This document shows, piece by piece, positions 52,628-64,000 of a stretch of 64,000 nt of DNA. Where the stretch lies: positions 2,232,001 through 2,296,000 of the forward strand of contig CM066923.1 in NCBI GenBank assembly GCA_033964015.1, given 5' to 3'. Position 1 is the stretch's first letter. The number at the start of each line of letters is the position of its first letter. Both the position numbers and the translations under genes were made by a program. The notes beneath the pieces are model-generated. The model did not search any database, was not told the DNA's origin, and saw nothing but the letters and a program-made list of their open reading frames with translations. Source of the DNA: Scolanthus callimorphus (lineage: Eukaryota; Cnidaria; Anthozoa; Actiniaria; Edwardsiidae).

Positions 52628-55178
52628 ATGGTATGTGTTTTCGCCTTCGTGTTTTCTGCTCTCGTCTGCTCGGCCTTCCCGTTCAGTGCCTCTGCAGCTT
52701 CGTTAATTTCCAACGCTGCACAGTTATCTATGAGGGGTGCCAACGTTGCCCTTGGCGCGTACTCCCGATCCAACACCGTAGCGGCGCTGTCATTGTTAGA
52801 GCAAGAAAGTTCGAGGAAGCGACGGAATCCCTTGTTCAAGCTGCGATCACGCTTGGCTTCCTTGATATTGGAGCTGGCTTCTTGCTACCCATGACCGAAA
52901 AACTTGTGGATTATGTCATGGAAAATTCAGCATTTGGTGCCACGAGACAGAAGATCAAACTTTATACCGAGATTCTCAAACGCGAAGCTGCCAAAGGTGC
53001 ACACATGGACAAGAAGCTTGTCACGAGCACTAAGAAAGCCATAGAAACCACCCTAAGCGCTGACATTGCGAAGCTCCCGTCAAAAGGCAAGATTGCCAAG
53101 GCATTCGCCAAGGTCGGAAAATGGCTAAAGGGAGCCTCCGTATTCGATGTCCTTGGACCTATCAGCGACCTCCTTACTATAGGGGTGAATTTCTGGGGCC
53201 TGGACATCGCTATAAAGGACAAGAACACACCCGGTATTGTTGCCGCCTCGTTGAGTATTGCTGCCGGAGTAATAGGAATAGCGTACTTTATCGGGGCAGT
53301 TGTGACGGGATCAGCAATCCTTGGACCAATCGGAGCAATAGGTGGAGCGATTATCGGCATTGGTGCTACCCTAATAGAGTTGTTTGGAGGTCCGGGCTAC
53401 GACAAAGCCGCGGTCGAGGAATACTATGCAAGACTAAGACGGCTAAGGTCACTTGGAGATGCATGCATAGCCACAATCGACAAGCGTATGGAGTTCTTGG
53501 AGCATGTCGGGCCAACTTCACTGACGTCTATGTCAATAACCAGGCATCGTCTATAACAGCTATTGGGAGAGGTGAGTTGGATTTCATCGACTCAACGTAC
53601 TTAGATGACTATGGTGTCGCCTTCAATAACTCCTTCTGGCACCGGAAATACCACGGGGATGCAAACAGTGTAGGTAGTACCCATGCACGTAAACTATTGA
53701 AGAATGGCACTTTTGTTTGCATTGGGCACTTCCGTTGGATACAAAGCCCATACATGCCCCTTGATTCTAGTTCGACAGGATGGGGCAAAACCCTTGATGG
53801 CATAGGTTTTGATTTCTATGGGAAGTACAAAAAAAACTCCACCATTGGAGGTGTTTATCTTTTTATCAACTCCAATTTCATTCAGGGAGAACAACTGAAT
53901 GCCTTTGTTATCAATACCTATAAACATAGGCCAGGTTCCTTCAGAGAGCACATCGCCAAACAAGACAATGACGTCATTAGTATTAATGATTACAAGAAAT
54001 TTCATAAATTCAACGAAATCGAAATATACACAAATTTTGGAAGTGATTGCCTTAACATAAATGGTATGATAGGTGAATTCCATGACGATTATAAGGATAA
54101 GTTTACAGCTGTTTTAGGGTTCAATGCGCGTATTGGATACAATATGCTTTCTTTTAGAGGCATGACAAAAGAGCGAGAGCACATAAAAGGCGTATTCTAT
54201 GACTCCAAGACACACGTGCTGAAATATTTTCATGGAGAAAACCGAGACAGCCACACCCTTGGCAAAGTTTTTGATGTTTCCATGTTTCACGGTTCACCAT
54301 TTGACGATCACGTCGTTTTGTTCCCACACGATTTTAAGGTTTACCAGACATCCGGAAGCAACGTCTACGAAATCCATTTTGATGAGATTGAAAGAGTCTT
54401 TCGAGATAGGTCGTCGAGTCATGAGTTTGAAATCACCGATCAAAGCAAGCAACCTTTCAAAATAAACCTCGACACAACCGAAAATATCATTAACAAAAAC
54501 GATCTTGTTCTTAGTTACAGTGGATTCAATATTTTGGAAATTTACGGCGCGAAAGGCCGTTATACACATGTCCCTAAAATCAAAATTACCTTGAAGAATG
54601 GAACCACCAATGGGTACGTCTTTATCAACAACGAAAAATTCCTGCCACTTGATCACAGCCACATGTTTATCCGCCGTATAAGTGGCGTGCAAAAAAATTT
54701 GAACATCACTCGATCTCCTCATCATGTCAATTTCCCCGAAAATAATCGAGATGATTTGTTACTCTTGAATTGTTCAGCAGAGCAAGACCTAGTTTCCGGT
54801 AATTACACGGTTGACATGAAGGGTGGGATCGATGCGGTTATTATAAGTGATAAGTATTTACTGGATCCCTGTGGTATCGATGGCGACACGGTGACCCTTA
54901 TGGTTCGTGATGGCCCGCAATTTGAGTCTAAGGACACGTTTTTAATTTCTATTGAAAAAAGCGAAGATGACGATGAAGGTACTGCATTCCGCGTAGATAT
55001 CGAGATGCGAAACGTAGAGAGAGTGATCAATGAGTATAGCGATCGCCTGCTCGCCTTTGATGTCGGCCACCGCGCTGCCATGCCGATTGACCTGTATGAG
55101 GACTACATCGATACAACTAGCCGCACACTGGGCGTTGAAAGCGCGTTTTTTTGGGAACAAAACAAATCCGATGATTGA
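52628..55178 (+). pseudogene. Large secreted protein gene, frame broken twice; possibly pore-forming/toxin-like
   Basis: One coding stretch without visible introns is read in three successive frames: 52,628 to about 52,805, about 52,800-53,510, and about 53,505-55,178 (TGA). The first frame starts with a clear signal peptide (MVCVFAFVFSALVCSAFPFS). The second is helical (KFEEATESLVQAA, KKLVTSTKKAIETT) and contains a long glycine-rich hydrophobic stretch of about 55 residues (including AAGVIGIAYFIGAVV and IGAIGGAIIGIGATL). The third is about 550 residues of mainly beta-like sequence with several N-glycosylation sequons and aromatic/Asp-rich motifs such as FDVSMFHGSPFDDHV. Hydrophobic insertion segment plus repeat-like C-terminus recalls secreted pore-forming proteins, but I recognise no family. 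The breaks may be assembly errors or real inactivation. A TATA-like AAATATAG lies at 52,492-52,499. Confidence 0.6.
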
Positions 55179-55233
55179 AGTTATCAGATGCACAAGGCAC
55201 ACAACGATTCCCCTCCTTGCCCATTGCCATTTA

Positions 55234-55478
55234 CAGCTGTTTCAGGTAACACGCGACCCAGCGCGTTCAAAATATTTTTGGGCAGTTTGTTTTTTCTACG
55301 ACGTCAATCAAATCGTCTAGTGCAGTGAATTGGCTTCTGTCTCGCAAAGGAAGCCAAACAAATGCACTGGGCAAGGATTTCATTGGCTCACATGGATTGC
55401 ATTGATTGACAACGCAGAAAATCCAACTGCCAAACTCAAAGAATCAACGGCGAAGTCGCGTGTTACCTGAAACAGCTG
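55234..55478. mobile_element. TA-flanked MITE
   Basis: CAGCTGTTTCAGGTAACACG and GTCGCGTGTTACCTGAAACA...GCTG are inverted ends of about 26 bp, with TA at 55,232-55,233 and 55,479-55,480. It lies just past the stop codon of the 52.6-55.2 kb gene. Confidence 0.8.
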
Positions 55479-57389
55479 TAACAAAAAAGGTGTTCTTTAG
55501 AAAAAAGCCAAACTAAAACTCGAAACACTTGATCAATTCGTACCACCTGATCTTACCTCGCATTGCGCGAATGTTTTTTTGTCACGAGGCGTCCCTATAT
55601 CCTAGTGATTGTAGGCCCAGCTGCGAAATTTGGCGGGCTTGTTAAAAAAAGAAAAAATTATTACTGACAAATACTGATCGTACAACTCAAACCCAGTTAA
55701 AATTTGACAGAAGGCAGACTTTCTGAGAGAGTTTTAGAAGCATAGCGTTTTGGTGTAACATTGAATTAGTAGCATGTCGACGAAATTCTTACAGTAAATC
55801 GGATATCCTAAATCCAGTGATCTAATCGAATCGAATCTGGGAAACTTATATCAATCCCAAATGAGTCTTGTCGACTATATTTCATTTCAAACTAGTTAAA
55901 CTCAATAATAATTGATCAAGCTGAAACAAAGACAATCATACGCGTGAAAGAGGTTTGCATACACCGTCTAATTAGCGTAGCTTATTTTTTCTCGGCATTT
56001 AATGTTTCGTTTGAAAAACTGTAACAAACAGTCGGCAGTGTTTTTTTATCAGGATTCCAAACACCTCGAAGTCGGTTAAAAAAGCTAGGCTTTACCTCGT
56101 GTATTCAAACCACCTCTCGGTTTTAAATCTGATAAAACATGTATCACAAGAAAGTTTAATCTAAGCACGGCCAAAGCGAATCGAATTTAATCAAAATTTA
56201 ATCGAGTGAAGAGACCCTTAATTAAAATTACATTGATTCGAATTCATCGGTGAGCCATTCTTTCCAATTCTTGAATACATCATATTAAATTAATATACTG
56301 GACATCACTTCGTTTGTGCATATCACCCCTAACGTTACAAAATGAGGACGCAATCTATATGTTTCGAGCTTCAAAATGACATCCACCAGAAACATTGAAC
56401 TTATATGTTTCTGCATCCACCTAATTCAATAAACGTTGCTTTAGGATTTGGCCTGAAGCGTGGAAACAATGGGGTTCTTTGCTTGAGTGACCAACAAACA
56501 ATGGCGCTCGAAGGACCACAGACCAATTCCCAAAGCAACCGTTTTTGAAATAGCATACCTGTCAACCCAACTTGGTCAAAAATCTTGAGATTCTCCCTCA
56601 CGTGGTAGGGAAATCACAGAGAATGTATGAACAAATCCAGAGAGTGAAATACAGTAAATGTATGAAAATTTTTGCAATCATTATGCGACAGGCTTCACAA
56701 TCTGGTGACACCGCCTAATGCGGGTGAGTTGACAGCTATGAAATAGGTGAATACGAATCTGAGAAAGCCAGCGCTAAGGATGTGCAGTCAAACATCGCAT
56801 TTTCAGATATAAGGCCGAGTGACTTGTTCGGAGGTATTGTTCTCTTGTTGTCGAAGACATTGTATTGCTCTTTTGTTTTCGAATGGCGTCCAACTGTCAA
56901 TATTATAGGCCCGCCGCCAACCTTTGCGAGCTTGTGTTTTGTTTTGAATTACTACATTTTGCACTGTTTTTAGAAGTATCACAGAACTTGGATGGAAAAT
57001 AATAAGACCTGTCTGAAAAAACTGCATAAAACTGAAAGATTAAACATTTGTTTCATTCAAGTATCGCTATAATAAGGAATTCAGAATAACTGAGTATAAC
57101 AACAAATGCTATAATAAGGAACATTTTCTATTATTGAAAAAATTTACATCGGCGCGCAAAGGATTGTGGTTGGCGATGGTTCTTTATAATCTTCGTGAAA
57201 GATCTTCCTAGCATCAAAAACTGCTACTACAGTTCCAATCAAATTATTGCAAAACAACGCTGCTTCTTACAAGTGACAGCCTAACAATACCGCCGGCCAC
57301 AGCACGCCCGGCCCGGGCCGTTATCGGTGTGATATCAACAGGGTGACCAAAAGCAAAAAAAAAAATAATAATGATAATAATATGCCAAG
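55479..57389. other. Intergenic, no gene supported
   Basis: AT-rich DNA with no exon that I can support. Confidence 0.4.
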
Positions 57390-57534
57390 TTGGAGTTTAA
57401 ATTTCGTGTTTAGTGCGCATGCAATTTTAGTCCGAATTTCTTGATTTCTTTTGTTTAACGAGAACAAAGAGAAGTTAAACAAAAGATTCGGACTAAAATC
57501 GCATGCGCACTGAACACGAAAATTAAACTCCAAC
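57390..57534. repeat. Near-perfect inverted repeat
   Basis: TTGGAGTTTAAATTTCGTGT pairs with ACACGAAAATTAAACTCCAA; inner arms TTTTAGTCCGAATTTCTTG / TTCGGACTAAAA and TTTTGTTTAAC / GTTAAACAAAA. Confidence 0.85.
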
Positions 57535-57680
57535 AAACCAACAAGGCTTATTGTAAACTGATAGTGTTTACCGTGTCTAAATAAAGTGTGTTTGTATGGT
57601 TGTTAGGAATGTCAGAGTGACCAACGAGAATGTAAATGTCAACGAAAATACACCATAAAGCGGATATCAGATTAAACAGC

Positions 57681-57809
57681 CTGTGTCAGCCGCCATTTTG
57701 ACAGCATAGCAACACACCAAGTCGGAGAAAGCATCCATTTCCATCGGCTGATTTAGAGAATATACTGAACACAAACAATAACAAAGGCGGTGGCTGACAC
57801 GGGCTCTTT
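57681..57809. mobile_element. Dispersed MITE (copy 3, internally deleted)
   Basis: CTGTGTCAGCCGCCATTTTG to GGCGGTGGCTGACACGGGCT. It shares ends with 4624-4861 and 16,637-16,853 but lacks about 90 bp of interior. Confidence 0.75.
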
Positions 57810-57834
57810 AATGTCGAAATTTACTGCAAAGCAA

Positions 57835-58060
57835 ACACACTTAGCCAATCAGAAACGAAACAAATCATGTTCAACAACTAACCAATCAGGGGACGAAGTA
57901 AATACACTTAGCCAATCAGAAACGAAACAAATTCAACAACCAACCAATCAGGGAACTAGAAAAGTACTAATTACCTGCGCTGTGGTGACCTGCGTTTGTT
58001 TTTGTTCGCGTTCTGATTGGTTGACTGAAACAAAGACCCAGGACCTCAACCAAATAGGAA
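57835..58060. repeat. Duplicated CCAATCAG-containing segment
   Basis: CACTTAGCCAATCAGAAACG followed by AAACAAAT and CAACCAATCAGGG occurs twice (about 57,838 and 57,904), offset by about 66 bp. Inverse TCTGATTGGTTGA occurs near 58,010. Confidence 0.6.
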
Positions 58061-59740
58061 TGTGTAGAAACCCGTTTAAATAAGCTGTAATTGTAGGAAG
58101 TGGACATTAATTGTAATCAACTATAATTTAATTGTAATCACTATAATTCAGAATATCTTGAATAAACGTTACTAATATCACTATAATCGAGTTGACTGGT
58201 CTTTTAATAGCGACAACTAGGGACCCAGAGTTCCACAAAACGAGTGAATACGAGCTAACACGGATACACGGATGTTATGACACACACAAGTATCCACCTT
58301 TCTCGGTATATGCTTCATCGCTGAATGTCACAATAGCCGCCTTATTTGAATATGAATGGTCCTTTTGTTTGATTATGCCTCGTTCTATTAGAAGACGACT
58401 ATATGGCATTCAGCGATGAAGTAGATACCCTTTTCTTCTGTCACCGATCATTTTCTTGAACACCACCAAAGCAGTTTGCATTCCCAAACAAGAGACGGAA
58501 TACACGATCTTGTGTATTGGTGCAGTAAAGCTGAATATATCGTCTCTACATTTGCCACACATATAGTGGGGTCTAGGGGGGTGGGTGGGTGGGGGGGGGG
58601 GGGGCGTCTAGCCTGTTTGTCGTGCGCAATGGATTGTTTGCAAAACGAAACGTTGCTTGGTCCAGAGACTCGAATTTTCGCACTTTTGGGAAGTAAAATC
58701 TAGTTTTCACATAAGGCATCTTGGCCGCCATGTTGGACGTGCACAAGCGAGTGACAAAGGGAGGGAGGGGGAACTGAGAAACAGTTTTTGCTCTCCCCTC
58801 CCCTACCCCCTCTCCCTCCCAAGTTCACCTATCCATCAGCTGAGGCTCTCTCAGTTTTGGATCCTATTGTAATTTAATGAGATGCGCGGGACTCCAGACC
58901 TTTTTGTTGCACGACAAGTTGTGGCAGTCTGGTGACCAGAAGCTTTTCCGGGCGCGCAAAGGTTCGTGGGATAGCTTTTACATTGCGCGCCGTGTCATAG
59001 TACTCATTCCCAGTTCCTTCGCTTCCAAAACAATTTTAACAGAGAAATCACCGCAAGAGACACGCAAAAAAATAACGTCTGGGCATGAACCTGAATTATG
59101 GCGTGAGTGATAAACGCGCAACATCAATTCATAACATGCAACGCAACAATGTTGCGCTACAAGTTGAGGGAATTTGCGCCTCGTATTTCCCAGCTTAAAC
59201 TGGAGAGGAAATTTGGCCGGCTAAGTGTAAACGGCGTTTTACCGGAAGAAAGCATTCGTCTTGCCAAAGGGGAGCCATAAATTTTGACATTTCGTCACGC
59301 GTTTACTTATTTTAGTGCTTTCGTCTGAACCTGTGACACACCATACTACAAATGAGCGCAACTTTAATTTCTTTGTACAATAATTACAAGAATTTGCAAG
59401 GAGCGGATTTCAGATGAGTGTCGAACGTAAATCATGTGTTTTACACGTTCCTATTGGTTAAGATCGTGGGCCTTTGTTTATTCAGCCAATCAGAATGCGA
59501 AGAAAAAACAAACAGGCCAGTGACAGTTGTTTTCTTAGATTACCACTAAACGCAGTTGTACTTACTTTGCCCCCTGATTGTGTTTTAATGTGCTTCGTTT
59601 CAGATCGGCTAAGTGTATTTTCTTTGCGTTGAGTTTTCGACACTCATCTCAAATTTCCTCTTTACAATTACAGAAGTCTTTGTTTCGCGCTGCTCATTAA
59701 AAACGTTGCTTTGTGTTCTAGATTTTCTGTCACGCGTTGC
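58061..59740. other. Intergenic, hairpins and repeats only
   Basis: A hairpin near 58,308-58,425 pairs GCTTCATCGCTGAATG with CATTCAGCGATGAAG. There is a G-rich run at 58,580-58,603. No exon supported. Confidence 0.4.
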
Positions 59741-59817
59741 TCTGTTTCGCCTAGTGCAGTCGACTGGCTTTTTGTCGCGACGAAAACCCAGTCGACTGCA
59801 CTAGGCGAAACAGAGCA
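59741..59817. repeat. Near-perfect inverted repeat
   Basis: TTGCTCTGTTTCGCCTAGTG plus CAGTCGACTGG pairs with CCAGTCGACTGCACTAGGCG plus AAACAGAGCAA, with a short loop TTTTTGTCGCGACGAAAA that is itself self-complementary. Confidence 0.9.
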
Positions 59818-60106
59818 ATGACCTGATTGGCTTAGATCGTTTGACTGACGGAACAGAAAAGCAAAATCAAACCAGGTTTAGAAAATTCCCAGCGCGAAAC
59901 AACAATTTTGGCTAAAAAAAATTTATTGAGTTTCACACATTTCTTGTAAATAAAATTAACAAATAGCTTGCTAAAATGGAGATTTCTATGTGAAAAATAA
60001 ATTATATTGCACTAATCTTCAAATTTCGAAATAATTGAATGTACACAGGTACGCAGGATTTTGCAAATCTACAGGTCGAGCTCTTGAATGCAGTGCAGTT
60101 CTTATA

Positions 60107-60558
60107 ACCCCCCCCCCCCCCCCCGCGCATGCAGGCCTGTATGCCGGGGGGGACTCCCCATATTCTCAGACGGAGGTGCTCGTCCTATCCCTTAGGGTAT
60201 AAAATTGACAGACGTGCTATCTCTTGGGGGTGTTTAAAATCAGCCCTATCCCTTAGGGGAGTCTCAGACCAATCTTTGCCCAGAAATATATTGGTACTGA
60301 CACCAGAACCGATATTTACAAAGGAAACTTGGTTGAAAACCCTAAAAGACTTAAAATTTGCTTTTATTTGTTTTCACCTGCCAAATTTGCTATCTTTTAG
60401 GGGTAAATTCGGCGGTTGCCACGCCAAATTTGCTTTCTTGGGGTAAATTTGCTGTTTGCCACACCCATTTTGCTATCCCTTAGGGTCAAAATCAATTTCC
60501 CCGAAGAGCACCCCCGTCTAAAATATTGGGAGTCCCCCCCCCCCCCCCCCCCCCCCCC
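60107..60558. mobile_element. Inverted-repeat element bounded by poly-C runs
   Basis: Arms GGGGGGACTCCCCATATTCT / AATATTGGGAGTCCCCCCC with inner CAGACGGAGGTGCTCGTCCT / GAGCACCCCCGTCT. Poly-C runs lie at 60,108-60,124 and 60,535-60,558. The interior repeats TATCCCTTAGGG. Confidence 0.75.
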
Positions 60559-60714
60559 GCTTGTATGCTACGTACGCCACTGGCTCAACTTGCCCTCCTG
60601 CGAGATTCGCAAATAAATTGTATTTTGCTGTTGCCTTTGTTTTCGTTTCACAGACTCGTCCAGGGTTAAACGGCTGTTCAAGGGAGGGACAGAACCCAAT
60701 CGAGGGACAGAACC

Positions 60715-61085
60715 CAAAAATGGCAAGATTTCTACCCTAAGGTCAGGTAAAGTCAGATAGGCTCGATTCTTTGCATAGAGTATCCTTATACAATACGAAA
60801 CGAAATAGAAATGAGTACTTTTTTCTAATTGATCCGTCTTTAAGATATGAGGAATTACACTTTGGTTACTGCATCGTTTTGTGGCAAAATTTGTACAATT
60901 CTAACAAAAAATGTCAAAAAGTGCTGCAGCAACCAAAGTGTAATTCCTCATATCTTAAAGACGGATCAATTAGAAAAAAATACTCATTTCTATTTCGTTT
61001 CTTATTGTATAAGGATACTCTATGCAAAGAATCAAGCCTATCTGACTTTACCTGACCTTAGGGTAGAAATCTTCCCATTTTTGAG
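60715..61085. repeat. Long near-perfect inverted repeat (about 165-bp arms)
   Basis: CAAGATTTCTACCCTAAGGT pairs with ACCTTAGGGTAGAAATCTTC-type sequence, and GAGGAATTACACTTTGGTTA pairs with GGTTG/ACCAAAGTGTAATTCCTC. The loop is centred near 60,900-60,925. Such arms would fold into a long hairpin in RNA. Confidence 0.9.
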
Positions 61086-61729
61086 TTGTGTCCAATCGAG
61101 GAAATTCTCGCGTTTCGTTTAATCTAGTCCCAACAAAGTGCTGAGCGCGATTTTATTCTTTACTGCAGTAAACTCTGTAGACTGCTTGCAGAAAACGAGC
61201 GCGTGAAAAGCCAGAGGACGTCGCTCGTTTTCACGAACGTTCGCCTAAGAAGGGGCAGCATGCAGTCTATGAACTCTGCATCAACTAAATCACATTTTAT
61301 TTCCAAAGCGTCCCCTAAGTCAAACATTTATGAAACCCGTAATAGCTTTTGCAAAACCTGAGTGATGCTTGTGGTTGCTAAGCTTTAGTTGTGTGATCGA
61401 AGAAAGCGGCTAAAGCACTTCCCCCCGCCCCCGTCCGCGCGCGCCCCTTCTCTCCCTTTCCCTTTGCGCTTGCTACGCAGGCTACTAAAACAGTCTGACT
61501 GTTTGTAAACGGCCACTCGGTCAGGCAAGCCTGTCTGACTGTTACACCAGAGTTCGCAGAATGATGAAAACCGCTGGAATTCAGGTGAAAGGTGCTGGCC
61601 GATGGATGCGTGATTCGGGGAAACGCCAAATAAGCATTTGACTGCTTCTCGAAAAGCAGTATTAGGTAGCTGCAAGAGACGGACCATTTTCTCTTGGTAG
61701 CTGCAGGCTCGGGATGCACGATCATCTCT

Positions 61730-61930
61730 CTCGTTGGCAGGGAACACAGGGAATTTCTGCAGAAACCAATCCGTAGGAAAAGCTGAATTTCCCATTGTAG
61801 AAGAATGGGAAGTGTTCGGATTTCCCATGGCTATCCATGTGAGTTCCGAACACTTCCCATACGTGTGCCTTGGGAAATTCAGCTTTTCCCATGGATGGGT
61901 TTCTATGGGTTTCTATTTCCTATGGAAAAC
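61730..61930. repeat. Hairpin element (AGCTGAATTTCCCAT)
   Basis: AGGAAAAGCTGAATTTCCCA pairs with GGGAAATTCAGCTTTTCC, and GGAAGTGTTCGGA with TCCGAACACTTCC. A fragment is also at about 1810-1850. Confidence 0.75.
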
Positions 61931-62246
61931 GTGACGCATCTGCTGCCACAATATATTTATTAGACTTGAATTTTCACGAGAGCAAAAACGCGCTATATTG
62001 AAATTCCAAAAAAGCGCCCTCCCAGACTTTGCCTATCGATTTCATCACCTGGCTCACGGAAAACGGCACCCCCTCCTTTGTCAACCAAGGGACCCAAGGC
62101 TTAACGGCGATTCCATGGGAATCGCTAATCTCGAGTCTCAAAGCCGATGACCCCATATCCCGTACACTTCCAATTTCACGGACCTTTCTATTCGACGAGA
62201 GGAGATTTGGGCGACGCGGGGACTTCTCCTTCTTCGGTAGCGTTTA

Positions 62247-62432
62247 TATACTCCGCGTCAAACGTGGCGAGGTCTATCAGAATCTGAAATACGAACAGTG
62301 AGAGGTGAGGAGTTAAGGAAGACACTTAGGGCCTGGTTATATACTCCGCGTCAAACGTGGCGAGGTCTATCAGAATCTGAAATACGAACAGGGAGAGGTG
62401 AGGAGTTCAGGAAGACCCTTAGAGCCTGGTAT
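62247..62432. repeat. Two-copy 92-bp tandem repeat
   Basis: TATATACTCCGCGTCAAACG plus TGGCGAGGTCTATCAGAATC and GAAATACGAACAG occurs at 62,247 and again at 62,339, ending GAGCCTGGT or GGGCCTGGT. Confidence 0.9.
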
Positions 62433-62534
62433 ATGAGCTGGGCTGGCCCAGTTAAGCGGGCTGAGTTGCTTTTGTTCTCTTTTCCCTGGAGGGTTGAGAA
62501 CAAACGGTTTCAGCCAGGCTAACCATGTAAGGTA

Positions 62535-62886
62535 GCATTCCTTTTAACCAAATCTCAATCTGGATTTGCCAATCTGAAATCAGATTTTGCATTTCTTTAC
62601 CTCCAAACCAATCTAAGATTGCAATCTGAACGATCCAACCTTCAAGCTGGATTGTTCGGATCGATCCGAACAATCTTATTTTGGATTAATTGTTCCATTT
62701 ATAAAATATCGATCCCAGGATTGATTCGCACGTGTTTGTCAGCAAACGGCGCTGAGACGAAGTACCGCACTAAACCCTTTTCCAGTCTCTCTCCAACAAT
62801 AATTTGGCTTTTGCGTTCCTTTTAAACTAAAAATCTGAACAATCCAGGATACCCAAATCCTAAACCGGTTTGGTTAAAAGGAATGC
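62535..62886. mobile_element. MITE with GCATTCCTTTTAACCAAA ends
   Basis: GCATTCCTTTTAACCAAATC at the left and GGTTTGGTTAAAAGGAATGC at the right; inner segments repeat GAACAATCC/GGATTGTTC. Non-coding. Confidence 0.75.
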
Positions 62887-63585
62887 AAAAGCTTCAGGGT
62901 TGTGATAAAATAGCTGGGTTTGGTTGTCTCCAGGGCTTTACGAAGTGCGCGCAATTCAACATGTTTAATATTACACTAGAACCAGGAAATGGGTTATGTA
63001 GGTAGTGCTAGACTTATAATGTTACGATGTGGCCTTGTCCAGGCTGAAGTTGTATAGTACACTTCACAGCAGTCGTTCTTTGTATCTGTCGAGTTTTGGC
63101 GCAACGTTTTGAGTTGCAAGATTTTGCATTAGATTCAAATTCTCGCAACAAAAAATGACAATCTTTTTTAGAAAATCGACCCCTATAACAGCACTGCAGC
63201 AGCAACACTTCCCACAATCCTGCTTGCTCTGAATGCGATGAAAGTGAGGCTGCTTACAGGCTGTGTGCGCGAAGACATATAGCTAACGCCCCCTGTGTGA
63301 ATCAGCTGTTGTTGTCAGGGTTTAGCGTTACAATAAAAAGCTATAGTACTTCTACTACTAGGAGATGTTGCAAAGACGATGTGACCTGTAGTCCTTCCCG
63401 CCTCGAGTAGCAGGTTAGGGCTTTTATGTAATGTACATTTTCTTGTGCATTCTTAATAACTTTGTTGTTGTTTTTGTTTCATGTGACCTCGAAATGAACA
63501 CATAAGTTGGTACGTGAAATAAAAGTTGCAAGTTGACTCGCGGTAGCACCGCCTTCACGGAATGCAACGCTTCGTTCGTACTTAC

Positions 63586-63685
63586 TTTTTCTGCGGCGAG
63601 CATTCTGTTAAGCGTCCTGCAGAGCATTGAAAATGTCGGTCGAGCGGCCGGATCCTGTTTCCAACATTCCCAAATTACAGCATAC
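63586..63685 (-). CDS. Tyrosine kinase C-lobe exon
   Basis: The exon reads YAVIWECWKQDPAARPTFSM followed by LCRTLNRMLAAEK. This is the last part of a protein tyrosine kinase domain: the conserved CW, the D/E-P-x-x-RPTF motif of subdomain XI, and the final helix. The acceptor is CCCTAG at 63,691-63,686 and the donor GTAAGT at 63,585-63,580; the phase is 2 in, 0 out. The rest of the kinase lies to the right, beyond the window; a short terminal exon to the left was not identified. Whether it is a receptor or cytosolic kinase cannot be told. Confidence 0.85.
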
Positions 63686-63746
63686 CTAGGGAAAACAAAC
63701 ATAACTTGAGCAAAACGTCTCTAGAAGTCTAAAAGAAGTTGTGTAA

Positions 63747-63887
63747 TGGACGATTCCAGCTATAATGCACGCGCGCGCTGCATGTAGGTAATGTGGGACA
63801 TTTGTCGAACAAACTCTTAAAAAGTTTGCATGGCTTGGGCATTTCTGAATAAAGAAGGGCGCGCGCGCTTATAGCTGGAATCGTCCA
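63747..63887. mobile_element. MITE, TGGACGATTCCAGCTATAA family (copy 2)
   Basis: TGGACGATTCCAGCTATAAT at the left and TTATAGCTGGAATCGTCCA at the right form near-perfect inverted repeats of about 19 bp. The interior matches 939-1103 in opposite orientation. It sits in the intron upstream of the kinase exon. Confidence 0.85.
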
Positions 63888-64000
63888 GACGTTTTAAATT
63901 CCTCACATGGGACGGAATAGAAAGGGGATAGTTATGGAGGGTGACTGTTGGTGTGACTAGAGGGAAACTATACAATATGTATTCCAGATTGCAAATGGAG

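Noticed and set aside
61378..61828. 147-codon minus-strand frame
   Set aside because: Overlaps a hairpin repeat and low-complexity GC-rich sequence; no domain, splice context or start context to support it.
62029..62301. 90-codon plus-strand frame (MPIDFITWLTENGTPSFV...)
   Set aside because: It runs into the 92-bp tandem repeat, has no recognisable domain, and the opposite strand is open too.

Overview
The window is nuclear DNA from an animal, most likely an anthozoan cnidarian (coral or sea anemone). Exons are short and flanked by GT/AG boundaries, introns are large and packed with small inverted-repeat transposons, and the readable genes are animal families: a Shaker-type K+ channel, KDM6/UTX, a receptor-type tyrosine kinase, and two secreted PAN/Apple plus fibrinogen-like proteins of a kind common in corals. 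The lineage call is inferred from gene content; no marker was checked.

Layout. 62-646 (+) is the last exon of a voltage-gated K+ channel. 0.7-6 kb is intergenic and rich in MITEs. 6.2-8.55 kb (-) is the 5' part of a PAN/Apple + fibrinogen-like gene. 11.25-33.9 kb (-) is an essentially complete KDM6/UTX (H3K27 demethylase) gene that I could trace through 33 coding exons, with all splice phases agreeing except one exon that appears to lack one base. It encodes N-terminal TPRs, a long Ser/Thr/Pro linker, a JmjC domain with the HxE...H iron triad, a zinc-binding domain with CxxC pairs, and an unusual 257-residue repeat tail. 34-38 kb holds its upstream region and repeats. 38.4-44 kb (+) is a second PAN + fibrinogen-like gene, paralogous to the first and with matching exon phases. 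44-48 kb is repeat-rich. 48.5-52.5 kb is a local segmental duplication. 52.6-55.2 kb (+) is an intronless-looking gene for a large secreted protein whose reading frame is broken twice. 55-63 kb has mostly hairpin elements and no supported gene. 63,586-63,685 (-) is one exon of a tyrosine kinase C-lobe.

The genes do not form an operon or pathway. The most notable observations are the Shaker-like channel whose S6 Pro-Val-Pro hinge is Pro-Val-Phe, the repeat-expanded C-terminal tail of UTX, a possible alternative UTX N-terminal exon beside an E2F-like site, a GC-AG intron in the PAN/fibrinogen gene, the two-frame-break secreted gene beside duplicated upstream DNA, and several MITE families whose target duplications can be read directly (TA, TTA/TAA and 9-10 bp types). 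I found no CRISPR, prokaryotic operon, rRNA or convincing tRNA.
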